Positions 8,996 through 19,900 of a stretch of 49,990 nt of DNA are shown here, piece after piece. The stretch covers positions 1 to 49,990 of the forward strand of contig JAJOHG010000187.1 of assembly GCA_021029095.1 (NCBI GenBank), given 5' to 3'. Positions within the stretch are counted from its first letter, which is position 1; each line of letters opens with the position of its first letter. A model generated the notes under the pieces. It saw nothing but the letters and a program-made list of their open reading frames with translations, was not told where the DNA came from and searched no databases. A program made the translations under genes and the position numbers. The DNA is from Phellopilus nigrolimitatus. Lineage: Eukaryota; Basidiomycota; Agaricomycetes; Hymenochaetales; Hymenochaetaceae.

Positions 8996-10212
8996 GGGGA
9001 AGAGGAAGGCGCGAAGGAAGGCACGGTCTGGGTTCGTTCGGACGCTCGCTCAGGCATGCCCTTATATTTAGGTACTTAGGAAGGAGTCGCCCCTAGACGT
9101 TTCTTCCTCGCTCGCCCCGCTATCGTCACTGATCGCCTTCATTTTTTTTTACTCTTCCAGTCTAGACAGCTGCGCTAGAAGTGATCATCTGCACGGTGTG
9201 TTCTCTTTTTTAGACAGAGAAGGGTGTGGATAACCTTTCGCGTCCCCCGGGCGCGGAGATAGGGTAACCCCATGGCTGCTGGGGACCCACACGCGTTTTA
9301 CCGTATACTGATGTGCGAGACTGTCAAGTACATGTATGTACAGTGGCAGGCCGCAGAGCGGCCCGAGAGAGTTAGGGAAGCCTAGAGATGGATAGTTGTG
9401 GATGGTCGGTCCTCGGGAGTCTGACGTTCGTATACAGGTGGCTCGAGTGAGTTTCATCAAATTTTTACTAGGCTGCGATCTCTTTCGTCGCACTTATTAC
9501 TGCAATTTTGTTGTTTTTGCTGCCAGCGCTGTGGTGCGGCGGCGGCGGGGCGGCCGTTTGCGAGCGCTCTGGAGGAAATTCCGAGGCGTGCCCGGCCATA
9601 CATGTATATGCGATCCGCCAAAAATCCGGGACGGACGAAGCGTGGGCGGACAGAGCGGGAGCACCCGGTGCGAAGAACCCTGTTCGGAACGCGGTTTTCA
9701 CGAGCTTGGCTGCTTCCCGCTGGCCGCTGGCAGGCACGGCCGCACACGAGGACGGCGACGACGCGAGCTAAGCGGCGTACGTATACTGTACTTACTCAGA
9801 GTGCATGCATGCATCTATTTGCTATCAGCGCTTCGACGTCTTTCGTTCGCCCTTCTGGCTTCGCTGTCCTGCCGTCTGGCCGGGCGCGCGCGCCTAGCGG
9901 GTCCTTTCGTGCTCTATCCCCTTGCGCTTCGGCGCGCGTCCAGAGGTTCTCGCGTTCTCGCGTTCTGAGAAGGGGGCGTGGCCTCGCACGTGATTATCGC
10001 TGTTCAGTTTGCGTATAATTAGCTGTATTATATATGTACTACATACAGTACATACGGGATGCCAGCGGTCGGCGGAGGTGGGGCAGCTGGGCGAGCGGCG
10101 GAGGAAGCTGCTTGTCCATATGCCGGAGACGGAGACGCCCTGCTGTGGCTCAGTGGCTCGATAAGAAATACATATCATTCTCGGCCCTTTTTACGTCAGG
10201 ATGAGGTGTGCA
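8996..10212. other. Intergenic DNA upstream of the thioesterase
   Basis: Long overlapping open frames occur here on both strands (for example 9396-9968), but their translations are Arg/Ser/Ala-rich shadows of GC-rich DNA without family features or introns. TACATGTA palindromes lie at 9329-9336 and 9599-9606, and a GCATGCATGCAT run near 9803. I see no gene. Confidence 0.5.
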
Positions 10213-10889
10213 TAGGGCTCCGCACCGTAACCGTAATTACGGTTTACGGCCGTACCGTATACGGTTACGGACCGTATCGTATGGACAACAGCAAGAGAAA
10301 AATACGGCACCGTATTGTACGGTCCGTACCCGTATTATACCCGTAGAATACGGTCGCATACGGCCGTAAATACGGCATACGGCATTATTGAACACATATT
10401 AGGGTTTTAAGCAAGTAAATATACATTTTAAGCATTTTATACCCTATTTGGTATCTATATTATTGCCAAATTTAGTAGACAAACCAATATTAAAGAATAC
10501 GTAATCTACTTGAAATGGGTCGGCCCCGAACGCTGTGCTTGCCGACTCTACCGAGAACCGCATTCATAGAGAAAATAAATTCTAATAATAAACAAGGAAA
10601 GGCACGCACGGTATTTCAAAAGTTAATGGAGCAAAGTAGCTCGAGTCGGCCTGTTGCTTTGTAGTCTGGATGTTTGCGACGCTCCCCTGCTTCCTTAGTG
10701 ACGATCCAACACAGTGCGTCAATTTGATATACGTACGTGCCGTAATGCCGTATACGGCCGTATTTTATACGTGCCGTACTGTAAGTTGTCTCTAAAACCT
10801 GAAATACGGCACGTTTTTATACGGTCCATGCCCGTATGCGAAGTCGGGTTATACGGCCGTATCCGTATACGGTACGGTGCAGAGCCCTA
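10213..10889. mobile_element. hAT-like MITE with CCGTATACGG-rich interior and exact 8-bp TSD
   Basis: The left end TAGGGCTCCGCACCGTA at 10213 and the reverse complement of the right end (TAGGGCTCTGCACCGTA, ending 10889) differ by one base. The exact direct repeat GGTGTGCA flanks it at 10205-10212 and 10890-10897, the 8-bp duplication expected for hAT. About 150 bp at each end is filled with self-complementary CCGTATACGG / CGGCCGTA words. The 390-bp core is AT-rich and non-coding. Length 677 bp. It shares only the TAGGGC end with the other two elements, so it is a separate family. Confidence 0.88.
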
Positions 10890-11883
10890 GGTGTGCAACA
10901 GAGTCCCTATACACTCGGTTGGAGCAAGCACAGCAGTAGGAGCTGATTCTTCTCCACTCGTGGACATATTGTCGTTGGTCGCGATAAATACATAAGATTG
11001 CAGCCGTACGGTTGGAGTCCCGCTCTCGCACATGTGTGTCGTGTTGGTATAAGTACAGTATAAGTAAGGAACTTGTTCTTGTTTGTTCAAGTGCGGCCAG
11101 GTAAAAGAATTATCGTTCCTAAACCGACGGCGGGAGACAAACGCCTTTTCGCGATGACATCCGGCCTTATTTTGCAGCACAACTATATATTATCTACTCT
11201 ATATGCACTGACTTTAATTTTATGGATAGCGCGTGGGTCTGAGGAATCGACAAAAGTCAAGACCCAGGCCCTTCCTGATCTGAACGTGCAGGTTTTCCAG
11301 CCTGTCTACCTACGCCACAACGCCACAGGTAAACCCGGCCTGTGCTATGCTCCAGTCTGATTTAGTGCTTCAGCATCATAGTGTCATTTATTTAAATCTG
11401 TTACATAATCCAAGTTAGCTGAATCTTTATTGTCAAATGCAATGGTGGCTAAGAATCTGTTTCCCATGGATGAAGCCAAATCTTCAATTTTCAGATTCTT
11501 GCACAAATGCAAAGCTTTAAGAGTGAAATATAGGTTTTTTTTTGTTTTCATTTGGCCCATTAAGTGCAAGTTTTCTCATCCAAGGGGGCCTTTATTCTGC
11601 AGGCATTAGCTCATAATTTGCCCTCTGGTGAGCAAAATAGTTATTTATTTACATTTGCTTGAAGGCTGGGTTAGACTTTATTGTGTGAAGGGTCAGGTGA
11701 GTAGTCCTATGACATCTGAACTCCGTAATGAAGTTTTGTCTGACCCAGGAGCCTGCTATCAATAGGTGATCAGGCTGTCATCAGCTGATATGATGAGAGC
11801 ACCCTTGGAGCATACTGCCATTTTTCACAGATTTACTGCATTAAATACTGGATATCATTCCTGACTACTACAGTGCCTATTCT
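10890..11883. other. Non-coding DNA 3' of the F-box gene
   Basis: The stretch consists almost wholly of the right copies of the two inverted-duplication blocks (about 10915-11183 and 11189-12093, listed separately). It holds only short frames, and I see no gene beyond the duplicated flank. Confidence 0.55.
10915..11183. repeat. Second block of the inverted duplication, right copy
   Basis: This is the reverse-complement counterpart of 5834-6130. Here it joins directly to the 11189-12093 arm. Its outer edge lies just beside the target duplication of the 10213-10889 element, so the true outer limit may be obscured by that insertion. Confidence 0.7.
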
Positions 11884-12093
11884 TCAATGAGCAACCTCCA
11901 AATCACGCACTACTTTTACACCCAAGTTTTGTAGGACCCTAATTTGGGCATTATTGGTGGCATGGGGAACAGTGATTTTTTTCAGTGATTTAAACCTTGT
12001 GTCATGCAATCGCGATTGTACCATACCCTGAATGATTCTGCTGAAGTCGACATCAAGCATTAAGCCAGGAATTTCTAGGCTCTCAAGCACAGG
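11189..12093 (-). repeat. Right arm of inverted duplication
   Basis: This is the reverse complement of 1-903, covering the last part of the F-box gene and about 695 bp beyond its stop codon. Together with the left arm it forms a long inverted repeat about 10-11 kb apart. Confidence 0.85.
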
Positions 12094-13206
12094 GCAGCAA
12101 GGTTGTCTTTCTTCTCTTGCTGTGAGTGCATTTAGAGTCCTGTTTGTCATTGGATCTAAGCCCAAATAGGTGAGGTTAGGAGATTTCTCCAGGCAGTTGA
12201 AAATCCCATCTTCACTGATTGGTAATGAGCCCAAGCTGAGTTCTTTAAGGGCTTGTGGTTTTGAGCGACTTAGAAGATCCTCAATATAAGTCCAGTTATC
12301 AAGTACAACATCATCCATACATGTGTACACAATTAAGTTGGTCAACTTAGGCAGGTCAAGCTGTGCAAGCAATGGCTCTATGTCTGATAATTCATGTCCA
12401 TAGAGATCTAGCGTAGAGAGATTGCTAAGTTTCCACACATGAGGAGAGGGATATTGAAGATGCTCTGGTTGTTGAATATCAGTAGAAATATTAAGTGTTT
12501 TTAGGTTTGGTGCTCGTTTAATCCACCACAGAATAGATTTTGTAGATGGACAATCAAACAGTACAAGGTCTGTGAGCCGTGCATACTTAGAATGTTCACC
12601 TTTGGGATGCAGAGTGAGGCCAGTATATGATGCTTTCCAGGCAGGATAGTTATCATTCTTCAGGTTCCTGGTATTGAAGTCAAGTTTGAATTCTCTGAGG
12701 AGTGGTGCATTGTCAAGATTAGCCATTGCATCCAATAGACCCTGAACCACAGACAGGTCATTTACAGAAATCTCCAGTGTGTGCCAGCGGTGCTGACAAG
12801 TTAGAAGCAGGTCAACAATGTTTCTCATTTCTTTGAAATAGTCTTCATAGGTGCCATGGCCATGTGAATTTTTGTGTTTGTATGAGAACTTGATGGAGAT
12901 GGGGACTTCTCCAGATTTCTCTATCCATTTTCCCAGATGATCAAGGAATGTTTCTGGACTAAGTCTAGTTCCTTTATTCATAACAGTTCTATTAAGTTCA
13001 ATGCCAGTCCATAGACGAGGTGTGGCATTGGCAATTCCATTCCAAGTCTTGCAGACCCGAGTTAGAACCAGGGGTGCAGCTGAAGGAGAAGGTTTGTTAT
13101 TGTGATTAGGACCAGTTTCTAGACAAGAAACAAAAATATGAGACAGGATGTCTGTTGGCAGCTTCTCTAAAGGAGTGGAAGGTGCCCTGTTGTTCCGAGA
13201 GGACAT
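11884..13206 (-). CDS. F-box / leucine-rich-repeat-like protein
   Basis: This is an intronless 440-residue frame. I chose ATG 13206 (MSSRNN) over the in-frame ATG 13278 because the F-box follows at the usual distance and the extra 24 residues look untranslated. Residues about 14-70 form an F-box (LEKLPTDILSHIFVSCLE, then VCKTWNGIANATPRLWTGIE). The remainder shows irregular Leu-rich repeats such as LSTLDLYGHELSDIEPLL and LKELSLGSLPISEDG. F-box proteins recruit substrates to SCF ubiquitin ligases, and this kind is heavily expanded in agaricomycetes. The target is unknown. Base composition is more AT-rich than the neighbouring housekeeping genes. A truncated inverted copy occupies 1-207. Confidence 0.85.
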   Translation of the reverse strand: MSSRNNRAPSTPLEKLPTDILSHIFVSCLETGPNHNNKPSPSAAPLVLTRVCKTWNGIANATPRLWTGIELNRTVMNKGTRLSPETFLDHLGKWIEKSGEVPISIKFSYKHKNSHGHGTYEDYFKEMRNIVDLLLTCQHRWHTLEISVNDLSVVQGLLDAMANLDNAPLLREFKLDFNTRNLKNDNYPAWKASYTGLTLHPKGEHSKYARLTDLVLFDCPSTKSILWWIKRAPNLKTLNISTDIQQPEHLQYPSPHVWKLSNLSTLDLYGHELSDIEPLLAQLDLPKLTNLIVYTCMDDVVLDNWTYIEDLLSRSKPQALKELSLGSLPISEDGIFNCLEKSPNLTYLGLDPMTNRTLNALTAREERQPCCPVLESLEIPGLMLDVDFSRIIQGMVQSRLHDTRFKSLKKITVPHATNNAQIRVLQNLGVKVVRDLEVAH

Positions 13207-14007
13207 GGTGTGAAACAGATTTATGTCTTGGGGTATGGCAGTGATGGTAAGTGAGAGGAAATAGGTAGAGTTTAGCAAGGGATTTTATACCCCTGTTTCA
13301 CAGCTTATTGTATAACTCAAGCAGCAAGTAGTGATGCCAAGTTCTGTTTGGTTTGCAGTTTAATAAAAATGCCGAAACTGCAAACCTTGTAAACCAACAT
13401 TAAAAGTACTGAACTGTAGCAAACCTACTGTTTACTGCACAGATTAGGTTAAAACCCGCATTGTTGAGATTATATGGCTTATGTTAGCTTTGATGTGGCG
13501 AGGTTCATTTGACTGTGTTTGGTGCAGCCGGTTTTACGTTATACATGTACTTGGAAACTCTTTCGTTGTCTTCGCCAGCAGAAAGAAAATCCAATACCCC
13601 CAAGTGATCGGGTAAACCTGGTGTGTTGTGCTCTAATTAAACCTGAAGGGATACCAGAGCAGCTATATTAGAATCTTCGGTTATCTGACTTGCCAAAGGA
13701 AGGAGAGAAAAACATCTCAGATTTGAAGCCGTCTCCCACTGGCATCATTGCAAATTCGACAAACTCTGGAGTTGCGTTCAAGACTTGCGACCTCTGGTTA
13801 GGTTACCGCTGGTGCATCATCTTTAAAACAGCAGCTTCTTTCTTCTGCGCACGCAGGCCACGGGAGCGCAGCAAAAATTATAAATGAACTGTTACCTGCG
13901 CCTTCCTTTCGCGCTCCCTCGCTCTTGAAGTCAACCGACCAAGTCCAGGTCTTGCGATCTCCGACGTTGACTCGGAGGAATTATCGGTCTGGGTCTGAGG
14001 AGAAAGC
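13207..14007. promoter_or_regulatory. Divergent intergenic region, F-box gene / exonuclease
   Basis: About 800 bp separate the two start codons, which point away from each other, so both promoters must lie here. One TACATGTA lies at 13542-13549. A 65-codon frame at 13690-13887 has no recognisable features. I see no confident promoter element. Confidence 0.4.
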
Positions 14008-15174
14008 ATGTTTATGCTATGCACTACTAATGAGTCGGTGGAGGAAGCCGTACCGATACTGTCGAATGCTGAGTACTTGATCCTCGACTGCGAAGGTCGT
14101 GACCTCGGGTGCGCAAACGGCGCACTCGCCCTGCTCTCTATCGGTACACCACACGCCTCTCACATCTACCTCTTCGACGTCTTGGCACTTCCGCATCGCT
14201 CTCTGCAGATTTTGTTCAACGCTGTGCTCTCTCACACTGCTGCGGCGCGGGGGAAGACGAAAGTGGTCTGGGACGGGCGGATGGACTACGTCGAGCTTTT
14301 CTACAGCTACAGCTGCCCGATCGAGAATGTGCTGGACTTGCAGCTCGTCGATGTTCTGTCGCGCAAGGGAAGAGGCGAGAGCGACTACGTGAGGATGAGG
14401 CGCATGGGGAGACGCTCATTTCCGTTGTCAGAGGTTAAGAAGCTCCAGGTCGAAGAAGTGTACGTACTGAACTCGATGGATGGTGCGGTGCGGGAGCACG
14501 GCATCGAAGGAATCCAATTAAAGGATGGTGCGTGTGTGTGTTACTGTTTTATATTCCAGTCCCTTTCCCTAGCTCTCTGAGTTGTTCTCATGTACTTCTT
14601 TCCACGCATTCCAATATTAATCGTTGCAGAGTCAGTGAAGAAGCTGCACACAGATAACCTCAGCGACGTCTGGATGGTTCGGCCACTGACAGATGCGCTG
14701 CTGGAATACGCTGCAAGCGACATCATACGCATTGCTGCGCTCTATGACCACTTCCGCGCACGGGGATACCTGGAGCAGACGCAGCGCCTGCGTGCGCAGT
14801 CCATGCTCTACGTTACGATGCACCACACCGCAGGGAAGCCAGAGCAGGAGAATATCTTCCTGCGGGGCCCGTATCTCCCGCTGTGCGTTCTCCAGCCTGT
14901 GTCACTAGACGATGGCGATAAGGTTCCTTGGAGGTGCATCAGGCGTGCAGACTCAGATGAGCAAGGCATACAGTGCATGGCGTGTAAACGCACAATGCTT
15001 GATGTGCACTTCCCGCTCCGCAGCGCCGCCGTACTGAATGGTGCGTACGTCGGGAACAAGAAGGGCAAGGCGAGGACGCAGATTTGCAAGATTTGCACGC
15101 TGATTCTGGCGAAGAAGCAGTATGCGACCGATCACATCCTTGGCGAAATCAAGGACCCCTCTAGGGGACGTTGA
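14008..15174 (+). CDS. DEDDy 3'-5' exonuclease domain protein (RNase D / EXD1-like)
   Basis: Exons are 14008-14527 and 14630-15174, giving 354 aa. The 3'-5' exonuclease fold is marked by motif I LILDCEG (D and E), motif II WDGRMDYVEL (D) and motif III YAASDIIRIAALY (Y and D), the four metal-binding acids plus tyrosine of the DEDDy class. These enzymes trim RNA or DNA from the 3' end. EXD1/Egalitarian-like members may bind RNA without cleaving, but all catalytic residues appear present here. The C-terminal 130 residues include a CMACKRTMLDVHF and CKICTLILAKKQY pair of CxxC motifs, suggesting a small zinc-binding module. Confidence 0.8.
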
Positions 15175-16058
15175 ATTTGATACGGTGGTCTGTCAATGCA
15201 ATTATTGTCAGTGCTTCTTAGACCTTTGTGCGTCACCTAAATTTTAGCTGCAATGCGAAGCTTAGTTTCCCAACTTCTGATGTGTTCGAACCTCATTCCA
15301 GATACGTTTCTTCGAACTTCGCATCACTCCATATAACAAGAAATGTACCATTGAAATCAGTTAAAACATTCATATTAGGATTCAAGTATGTTTACTATTG
15401 CATAATATCATTAATGTATAGGAAATTCCGGAACGAGCGTATGCATTATGAGATAATCAACTGTAGTACATGTACATGTACAGGATATCAGGAGAGGATG
15501 TGCCGACAGACAGACACTGCGTCGTTGCCGACCAGCACCGACTCTGTTCCAATATTTTGGCGAGCCTTCTTACGCGGGGTGCTGGCGCTGCGACCTAAAG
15601 CTCACGCGGTAACCACTTGGAGTTGATGCACGCTAGAGGTCGAAGTTGAGGGGGAAACGGGCTTGCGTGAAAGCTGAGGGTACGTAATGCCGCCACTAGC
15701 TCGGCTTTTTTTGTTCTTAGCGAGTTAGCAACGATGCTCGCCGTGCTTGCGGCTCCGATACATACGCGCTGCAGGCGTTTGGAGTATCTTCTATTCCATG
15801 TCTCTGACGTGTGCGAAAAAGGCGTCGAACGTATTTTGCGCAATGGCGAAACGACAAGATCAGCCCTCGATATACATACAGTGCATGTACATGTGCGCAG
15901 AAGGCCCAATCCACCAAGAAGAGAAAAAGAGCCAAGCGAATCGAGCGGAACGCGCGGACGGCGTCGGCGCACACAGGAACACAACGCGCCATTAAATAAC
16001 ATCCGCCACGCTGACACACTCTGCGGAGGCTGCGTGTTACGTCGGCCGACCGCGGCAC
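15175..16058. other. Convergent intergenic region
   Basis: This stretch separates the exonuclease stop and the stop of the Asterix-like gene. Open frames on both strands (15595-16197 and 15734-16117) are Arg-rich with no family features and I regard them as chance. Two overlapping TACATGTA palindromes lie at 15467-15480. Confidence 0.45.
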
Positions 16059-16627
16059 CTAGGGCGACAAGGGGGCCTGCGCGGGGGCGCCCGCGGGCCG
16101 CGCGACGAGGACCATAGGCATGTACGACATGACGAGCGCGGAGATGCCCGAGCTTTTTTTTCAGAGGCGGCGTGCGCGGGCGCGTCAGCATACGCACACG
16201 CTCTGGCCAGACGAGACAGACCGCAGATGAGAACTCACATGAGGCCCTGCCAGGACGACCCGCCGTCCTTCGTGCGCAGCGGGTGCTGGTTGAAGAACGC
16301 GCTGATGCCGATGAGCAGCGCGGGCCACGCGAGGAACCTGCAGCGCCCGCGTCAGCCTGGCGCCGCGCACAAATCGTGTTATCAGAAGGCGCGCACGACG
16401 CACCTGTTGTGCGTCACCATCACCACGCCGGCGAGGAGCATGCTCGACGCCGAGAAGCCGTCTGCGGGGGCGCGTCAGCGCGCGCTCAGTCAGTGCGTGT
16501 GGGGGTGTGGGGGAAGGACAACGAGACAGCGAAACAACGACTCACCTGCGCCGCCCGTCGTCCACGTCTTCGGGAGCGTGAGCCTGGCCTCTAGGTGAGT
16601 CGCGCGCGGGTCGTCGATGCCTGACAT
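16059..16627 (-). CDS. Asterix/WDR83OS-like ER membrane protein (PAT complex subunit)
   Basis: Four exons (16627-16546, 16461-16404, 16337-16239, 16152-16059) give 110 aa with all phases closing. The sequence has two to three hydrophobic segments (SSMLLAGVVMV, FLAWPALLIGISAFF and GISALVMSYMPMVLV). The end of the protein, SSWQGLISGISALVMSY, resembles the conserved C-terminus of Asterix (animal form MMSSFMLSISAVVMSY). Length agrees with the family, about 105 aa. Asterix acts with CCDC47 as an intramembrane chaperone for multi-pass proteins at the ER translocon. The identification rests on pattern memory without a search. Confidence 0.72.
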
Positions 16628-16974
16628 CGTTGCTAGTTTGTGAAGCGCAGAGCGCGAAGCTGCGCGCGACGACTTGCTTAGATAATGCTGCCGGCAGCCG
16701 AAGCCGCTGCTTCTGAAATCACAAATCGAATATGTAGTTGGCACGTCAGATTCAAGAAACAAGAAACAAAAAGAGGAGTTCAGTCAGTCAAAGGGGCGCT
16801 GAGGCAGAATAAACCGACAAGGAGAATAAAATGAAGGTGTTGGTGTGATACGATAGTTGGCGTACATGTACATATAATTGATAAGTTATCCAAAGCATCA
16901 TGAAAGTCCCCAAGTCCGAAAATAAAATACATTTAGATCAAAGGAAGCGGAGGCGGCGAAAGCAAAGGGCAGCT

Positions 16975-19900
16975 CTAATCACGGTCTAGCATCGCGATGA
17001 TAGCATCGGTCTGCAATGCGCCAGTTAGCTCAAACAAAGCGACTGACAGACTTCAGACATCGACTTACATCATGTTCGGGCATCCCCCGACGTCGAGACA
17101 CAGTCGCCGAGAGAGAGCCCGAGCGTAAACGCGGGGCTGTCTCAGAACAGGAGGAACGAGCGTTGCCAAGTCGCGCATGGTCGAATTCTGAAATTTCGAG
17201 CGGGGATGACTGAAATACTGCGGAGTACGGTCGAGAGGGCGAGGGCATCGCCCGATCCTGGCTCTTGACACCGAGCAGGTCGTACACGGCGGAGTAGAGA
17301 CCGTCGCATGTTGCTGAAAGGACGGAGTTACACAACGAAACTTAGGATTCTTTTTTTGATTATTGTAATAAAATAAGGCTCTGCTCACCTGCCGAGGTAC
17401 ATGCATGTGTAGTGTGTGTATGCGAAGACAAGCCGCTGCTCATAGCAGATGCGTCCACGCCCCGGACAGGTGGAACAGGCGGCATGGCGTCAGCCACACT
17501 CGTCGTGAGCACGCTCGAGAAGGATTTCACCCGCAGGCTTGAACCAGATAAGCGAAGGCTATGTCTCTGGCTGTAAGGGCCGAAGCTCGAAAGTCGCAAG
17601 CCCGCCTTGCTCGTTCGCGCACTGCCCCTCTGCGCGCTGGACACCCGGCTTGAACGCTGGCTGTTCATCGCTGAATTCGACGATTCCCCCGCCGATGCAA
17701 CTTGTTCGTTCAACGCATCCAGGTCGCGCTCAATCTCCTGTGCCTTTTGCCACGCTTCCTCCTTCTCCGCACGTAGGTCCGCGGTCTCCGCCTGCAGTGC
17801 GCGGATCTGGGCGTCTCTGCGGATGAGGCTCGCGTGTAGCTTACGCAGAGCCATTGCCAATGCACTTGCTAGGTGCACATCGTTGAGCCGACGGATCTGC
17901 GCAATCTGGTCGCATACATCGTGGAGTTCCTCGGTAAGCCTGTCGCACGCCCCCGTCACATCGGCGACCTCCTCTGCAACTCGAGCGATTGCAGCTACGT
18001 CCGGATTATTGGCATTGGAGGCGTACGACACGAGGCGCTGTAGCAGGTCGCGTCGCCGCCTCACTAGGACCTTATAGCTACTTTGGATGTCTGTTTTTCG
18101 TGCCTCTAATCGCTCCAACGCCTCTGTCAGCTCCGCATCCAGTACTTCCTGTGGAAGGAGCCTGATAGATGGGCTTCGCGCCGACTGCTCGATTGCTCGG
18201 CGCACAATAATTTGCAGTTGGGCAGACGTAAACGTCCATATCGCAGCATCTAATGTCAACGCACGCCACCTCACCGGCGTCGTTTTGAAAGTCGGGGAGC
18301 TCAAAGGAGTGATGTTAATGCTTCTTTTAGATGCTTCTGGTTTGGTGTTCATGATACGGGCCATTCCGGGAACACCCTCGCTGAAAGCCTTTCTCCGTGG
18401 AGTAAGAGATAATGGCGGCGTTGCTATGCTCAGGGGGTTGCTCGGCTTTCTGGGCCCGAATGGCAAGGGCGGGCGCGAGCGTACAGTTTTCTTCCGGAGT
18501 ACAGGTGTAAGGAGCGGAGGGGATGGTCGTCCATTTTCAGATGTGATTTGGGTGTAGGGTAGCGTCGCCGTTAGGGAGATCACTGAGGGTTGCGGCGGGG
18601 GCTCTAGAGGTGATATGGGCGGGCTATTGGAGTGCAATGTAGATATAGGGCTCCTTGACCGATCAATAGCCTGGGAGGAAATGAACTCGTTCGTGGGGAA
18701 AACCTGACTCTTTGGTGACACAGGAACCTGCGGAGTAGAAGGAATAACGATGGGCTGACGTGGAACTGCGTTTCTCAAGTGCAGATATTGTGTCAATCTA
18801 ACATTTGATTGTATCGAAGCCGAGCGCGACATGCGGCCGAGTATGCGACAGCTTCCTGGCGGTGACACATCAACAGGGAAGTCAGGAGAGAACAGCACAG
18901 GCGTCTCAGGAAACGTTTGCGCATGGATATATTCGCCCGTGCTCGGCGTGTTTCGAGATTCATTCGACCCACAGCCGCCCATTGCCATTTCCGTACCATC
19001 GTCCCCACTGAGGGGCGCGTATGGTATACTACGTTGCGGTGAGTTAATGATCCTGATCGGGCTGGGAGTGTTCCCCGAGCGCTTATGGTGCTGCGAGATC
19101 GGCGTGACTAAGTGGCCGTTAGGGATGAGCATGTCCAGGAGGTCTGGCGAGCGAGCAGATGGAGATGTATTCTGCACGTTTGGAGACACGCTATCGATGT
19201 TCGGCGAGACAGGATGACTATTGAGATGTAAATGAGGTAGGGACGGTCGACGAGTCTCGGAGTCAGGCGTTCCATGTCGCGAGGGACGGGTATCCTGCTT
19301 GTCGCTGATTGGCAATCGCGAGATCGGAATGTTTCCAACGTTGTTCAAAGGGATACTGCTTTTCGTAGTAATGACTTTGGGCGAGACGGCTGCAAGTGCG
19401 GTGCGGTGTCAGTATACCTGTTCTTGCCAGTTAAACAAGTAAAGTAAAGATAAAAACACGTACCTTGAGTGATGGTGTTTTTTGAAGAATTCGTCGCGTT
19501 GCAACCGATCGACGCGTTAGAGCCGTTCCTGCTTCGATTGGCGCGACCGTGCTCGTGCATCGAAGAACCCCGCCCTGAGCCTGTCTTCGGGCTATAGCTG
19601 TCGGACCTTGAACCTGCACTCGCGAGTGGACTTCCGATCGTAGTCGTCTCTGAATGCGAGGTTGCCGAGTAGGGCCCAAACCGGCGTGCGTGAGACGAAT
19701 TCGATGACGCTGGTAGGTGCGGGGAACCTGAAGACCCGGAAACCGATCCCGATCCAGATGCAGACCCGGACATTGAGCCGTTGGCCGTGCTGGCTGCTGT
19801 CGCTGGGACCTGCACGGTGAACGACGCATGCCCGTCCGGTTCTTGCCCCCGTCGTGAGAATGAGACGGGCGAAATGACCTGAAAGTCATCCAGGAATGAC

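Noticed and set aside
9396..9968. 190-codon open frame
   Set aside because: Arg-rich, overlapped by equally open frames in other phases and strands, no introns or motifs.
15595..16197. 200-codon minus frame overlapping the end of the Asterix-like gene
   Set aside because: It includes the last exon of that gene in another phase and is otherwise Arg/Ser-rich without features.
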